Shown: one piece after another, positions 60,463-64,000 of the stretch
Layout of the letters: every line of letters begins with the position of its first letter
Numbering within the stretch: position 1 is the stretch's first letter
DNA from: Cryptomeria japonica
Lineage: Eukaryota > Streptophyta > Pinopsida > Cupressales > Cupressaceae
Length of the DNA stretch: 64,000 nt
NCBI RefSeq assembly: GCF_030272615.1
Contig: NC_081414.1
Location: 340,236,502 to 340,300,501 of the forward strand
Direction: 5' to 3'
Program-made: the position numbers and the translations under genes
The notes under the pieces: model-generated
Told to the model about the DNA's origin: nothing
Database searches by the model: none
Seen by the model: only the letters and a program-made list of their open reading frames with translations

Positions 60463-62457
60463 TTAAGTATTGTTTCATTCTCAATGACAAACTACTACTT
60501 GGGGTAATGATAATTTGTTAAAAAAGGCCGATTGTATTTGAATTTGATGCTTGAGCTTCCTAACCTTTTCACCATGCAACTCTTTCTCTTGTATTTTATA
60601 CACACCCTTCTCTATTTCCCAGCTTATGCATTCCACAATATTCCTCCTCTTTCCCCTCACACATTCATCTCCTTTCATTTCCCACACATCCTCCACCTTC
60701 ACTATCCCTTCTATGTATCTATTCCCTCTTTACATGCTATCTTGTATACATTATTTTCTAGCACTACAACAAACAATGGAGTTGGGTTCATTTGTTTTCT
60801 TCTCCTTTTTCCTCAGAGGATTCAACACATACTTTTGACCATCTTTTAGGATGGTTTCCATATTCTTATTGGCCATCATGAATGGCCTTTGTGTCAAATT
60901 TCCATAGCCTTCCCAACAACACATGAGAATCACTCATAGGCATTACATCACACATCACTTCATCTTTACAGGAGCCAATCTAAAAACTAATCAAACATCA
61001 CTTACTCATAGTCATCTTGTTTTCCCTTTGTAACCAAGAAACTATGTACGGACTAGGGTGCTTACACCTTTTCAAACCTAGATTTTCTACCTTTTCCTCT
61101 AACATTAGGTTATCCATACTACCACTATCTAGAATATCTTTGTAACACTTACCTATAGTCTTGCACACAGTATGAAAGAGACTCCTTTGGGATGGTTCGT
61201 CTTCAATGACCTTGGGATTCACCAACACTCTTCTCATCCTAAGAGATTCACCTTCTTTGGGGCCTTCACCTTTCAGGGATGCATCACGCTCCTCATCCTC
61301 TTGTGCCAAGTGGTTTCTTGGTACACTCTTCTTTTTACCTTCTTGTATTTGAGGGCACTCATAAGCACGATGACCATTTTGTCAATATTTATAACCTTTA
61401 GCAAGGAACCCTATACTACTGCTACTGCGTCCTCTTGTTGGTACCTCCTTTTCTTTTGTGCTTTGGACAACTTCTTTACTGCATTTGGGCTTGGATTATT
61501 CTAAATTTTGTTTCCTTTGCTGTTGCTTGCTTGTTCTTTCTCTATTGCAAATCTTCCATGACTTTTGAAATTGTTTATTTGTCTCCTTGCCATTTTCTCC
61601 TAAGGCTTCAATGCATATTGATATGCCTCTTCCACCATGGCAATATTCAACATTCTCATCTTATCTTTAATGTTATATCACAAGACATTCACATACTTGG
61701 ATATCTTTTCCTTATCAATTTCATGCATTCCCAATCTAGTGGCCAACTTGTAGAACTACTCCATGTAATATTTTATAATCATATCTTTCTACTTCTAATT
61801 TTGCAAGTTTTTGAATAACTTTGTTTCTTAATCTCTAGAAATGAAATTTTTCCTTCAACTTGGTCACCATTTGATTCCACCTTGTTATCCTGGGGTCTCC
61901 ATTCATTCCCTAATCTCTTTATGATTCTTTCCACCATAATGCAACATGCCCCTTTAATTTTGTTTGGGATAATTTTACCCTTTGTCAGTCTTTGATTTCC
62001 TCTATCTCAAAGTACTCTTCCAACTCTCTTATCTAATCAATCGACTCTTTTGGATTTAACATTTAAAAAAAGTTTGGTACTTCCATTTTGTCGCTCTTCA
62101 CAATTCTCAAAAGAGATCTCAAAAAATTTCTTCTCCACCATCCTCTAGCTATTTTTCTTCCTTTCCTTGTTCTTCTACTTTATTTTCTTCTTCACTCTAC
62201 AAGATCTTGTGCATTTCATGTAGCTAATCTCACCTTGTTTCTTATATCATCTATGATATCATTTCTCAAAATTATTCTAACACCTCCTCTATTTTGGGCA
62301 TTCCTCTATGAGGTGGCATCTCTATCTTAATTTCCTTCTACCCTTTCAATTACCAGCTCCAAGCTCTCGCTACTTATGAGCTTCTGCACATCCACTTCAC
62401 ACTTCTCCACTCTTCACCCACATGTCCTAGTGTAGACTTTACACCCTCAAAACCTTT
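60463..62457 (-). pseudogene. F2: decayed Ty3/gypsy gag-protease
   Basis: Reading leftward, 62090-61780 gives a Retrotrans_gag-like capsid across frames (GHVALWWKE, ITRWNQMVTKLKEKF). At about 61350-61400 there is a knuckle remnant ending GHRAYEC with a stop and lost Cys residues. An open stretch 61309-60998 holds a retropepsin start DSGSMDNLMLEE. At about 60900-60960 HVLLGRLWKFDTKAIHD, the second half of the protease, follows. Stops and frameshifts are frequent. Pol is missing; N3 and its flank lie where it would be expected. The style of the protease differs from F1, so it is a different Ty3 lineage. Confidence 0.75.
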
Positions 62458-62470
62458 GGCTCTGATACCA
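62458..62470 (-). other. F2 primer-binding site (tRNA-iMet)
   Basis: The sense strand reads TGGTATCAGAGCC. The LTR is expected to start 2 bp to the right (TGATGTAGG at 62473). Confidence 0.85.
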
Positions 62471-62472
62471 AT

Positions 62473-62832
62473 TGATGTAGGAAATAAATACTATGCCTTA
62501 CCAGACAAAGTAATTTAGCAGAAAAGAGAACTACAATATTAACAAACACAATATACCCAAATTTTATGCCAAATTGAAAGACCAAATATAGTTTAATTAA
62601 GCTATCTCAAAAACTACAAAAATCAAAATCTGCTACAGTCAAATATTCCAAAAAAAAAAATCCCTTGTTCCTCTTGTCTTTGCCTACTTGCAACTAGACT
62701 AAACTTCTTTGTTTCACATTTTTTAGCTCTCTTTGCAATAGTACACATTAATAACCAATTTGTTCTTTACTTTAACAATAGCTAGCAATTACTCCACACA
62801 ATCTTCTTTTCACCACACAACTCGTGATCTTT
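62473..62832 (-). mobile_element. F2 5-prime LTR, partial, interrupted by S3
   Basis: Begins TGATGTAGG beside the primer site and is cut by S3 at 62833. It should continue at 63992, beyond which only 9 bases of the window remain. Confidence 0.6.
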
Positions 62833-63986
62833 TGTAATGTCTCCTTCCTAATTTGTCCTATAATTTTCCCTAAAATCACAATTGCAACAAATTAGGGTTA
62901 GGGTTACATCTTACTAAATAAATTTGTCCTCAATAATACAATCCTGAATTTGGATCCTGTAATCCCAAGATGAAAGACATATGCAATATACGTGCATATC
63001 TATTCATCTATCTGTAAAGTTAATCATTTGGGGTTAGTCAAGCTGCATTATATTCATAGAGTATAAACACTCTGGGAGAAAGAGACATGATGGGTCCACC
63101 CAAATCCATTTCTACACCAAGCCTAAGAGTGGATGTCTATTACAACCCTCTTGCTTGCTGAATTGTACTTGCTTTTCCCAACCATGTCTTGTCTCCCTAA
63201 ATACACGTTCCATCTTGTGGAGTTGGGTGGGTGTCGTAAGTGGGTTACTTGGCTCTCTATGTAAGTACCCTCTAGTCTTAGGAGCCATTATGGTCAACTC
63301 TAGAATGACCTACTTAGCCTTTTATCTTCCTACAAGATGGGTTTCATTCATTCAGGCATATTCTATCAAATAATCACACTTAAGCATTATCTATTATGCA
63401 TAAGAAACATGTATATATACCAACAACTATTGTGAGAGTATAGAGTGTTGAGAAGGGAAAATCTAAAAATAATATCAGATTACTTTTTAAAGCATGAAAT
63501 TAAGATTAATTCCTTTGATTTATTTTCTGTTAGATGACTAGAGGTTTGATCAAAAATTCCTTTATTTCCTTTATCAAAATTATTTCTTCTTCGGTGTGAT
63601 TCTGCTTGTGTGTTTTCTTCCTCCCTTCATTCCATATCCTTTTATACTATCCAATTTTATAGAGGAGACACATCTCTTGGAAAAGTGACATCCATTTAAA
63701 GGGTCATGCCTCCTCATTATTGTCTAATTAGATTTTCACTTATTTAAATCAGACATGCACTTCTCATTCCCCTAAGTATCCCCCCCTCAAATGAGGTTCT
63801 CTTCTCCCTTTTATATCTCATGTTTGAGGGAGTCACAAATTTTCATTTCATGTCATTTGACCATTCATTAAATTAATTCAATTTTAATTATTTTCTTTTA
63901 TATTTTAATTTAATTTTTAATTTTTTTTCTTTTTTATTTTAATTTTAATTTAATATTAAATTCTATTTCAAAGTGGGGACATTACA
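62833..63986. mobile_element. S3: solo LTR of the S2 family
   Basis: 1154 bp with ends TGTAATGTCTCC and GGGGACATTACA. The perfect duplication TCTTT is at 62828-62832 and 63987-63991. Its right third matches S2. No internal domain. Confidence 0.88.
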
Positions 63987-64000
63987 TCTTTTGTCTTTTC

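Noticed and set aside
60481-60849. Frames of 73-105 codons right of N3
   Set aside because: Overlap the degenerate tail of F2 on both strands with no consistent motif; kept only as part of F2.

Overview
The window is repeat-dense nuclear DNA from a seed plant with a large genome. No host gene, tRNA, rRNA or CRISPR array could be supported. Nearly every long reading frame belongs to an LTR retrotransposon (Ty3/gypsy or Ty1/copia). The species cannot be fixed from the sequence. The mix of Tat-type Ty3 elements, copia elements with primer sites matching initiator-Met tRNA, and deep nesting fits many gymnosperms and large-genome angiosperms.

Names used below, left to right. F1 (1-3881, minus): decayed Ty3 element, gag and protease, cut by the window edge and hit by solo LTR S1 (1514-2612, TSD TTCTC). 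N1 (3882-11574, minus, TSD CTAGC): complete LTR element with gag plus a protease-like region but no reverse transcriptase. T1 (about 12650-22463, minus): Tat-type Ty3 element with gag, protease, reverse transcriptase and a truncated dual RNase H. Its two LTRs face each other in inverted orientation, and a 78-bp direct repeat lies outside both. N2 (23906-31597, minus, TSD AATTT): second copy of the N1 family. S2 (32808-34527): solo LTR with a 365-bp TRIM inside it (33275-33639, TSD CTATT). C1 (35496-51659, minus, TSD AATTT): copia-like element with no pol, carrying a partial gag and a long unknown ORF. One of its LTRs is split by C2 (35869-44499, minus, TSD TGGGA), a full-length copia element. 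N3 (51922-60462, plus, TSD TTAAG): a third pol-less Ty3-type element, whose ORF lacks a capsid domain and ends in a protease and a G-patch-like segment. F2 (60463 to about 62832, minus): decayed Ty3 gag-protease whose LTR is split by solo LTR S3 (62833-63986, TSD TCTTT).

Functionally the window looks like a community of parasites. T1 and C2 have the domain set of autonomous elements but carry several nonsense codons. N1, N2, N3 and C1 keep LTRs, primer-binding sites, polypurine tracts and long reading frames but have no reverse transcriptase or integrase, so they must have moved in trans. N1, N2 and N3 share primer-binding site, polypurine tract and a GC-rich hairpin module although their LTRs and proteins differ, which suggests one helper lineage. 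Most reading-frame damage is single stop codons rather than frameshifts. The points most worth a second look are the inverted LTRs of T1 with their outer direct repeat, the TCGTACGACA-type motif series in T1's leader, the unknown ORF of C1, the capsid-less ORF of N3, the shared loss of the protease active site in N1/N2, the four zinc knuckles in the copia gags, and the hairpin module. Boundaries with a stated TSD were read directly from the sequence; domain calls come from motif recognition without database searches.
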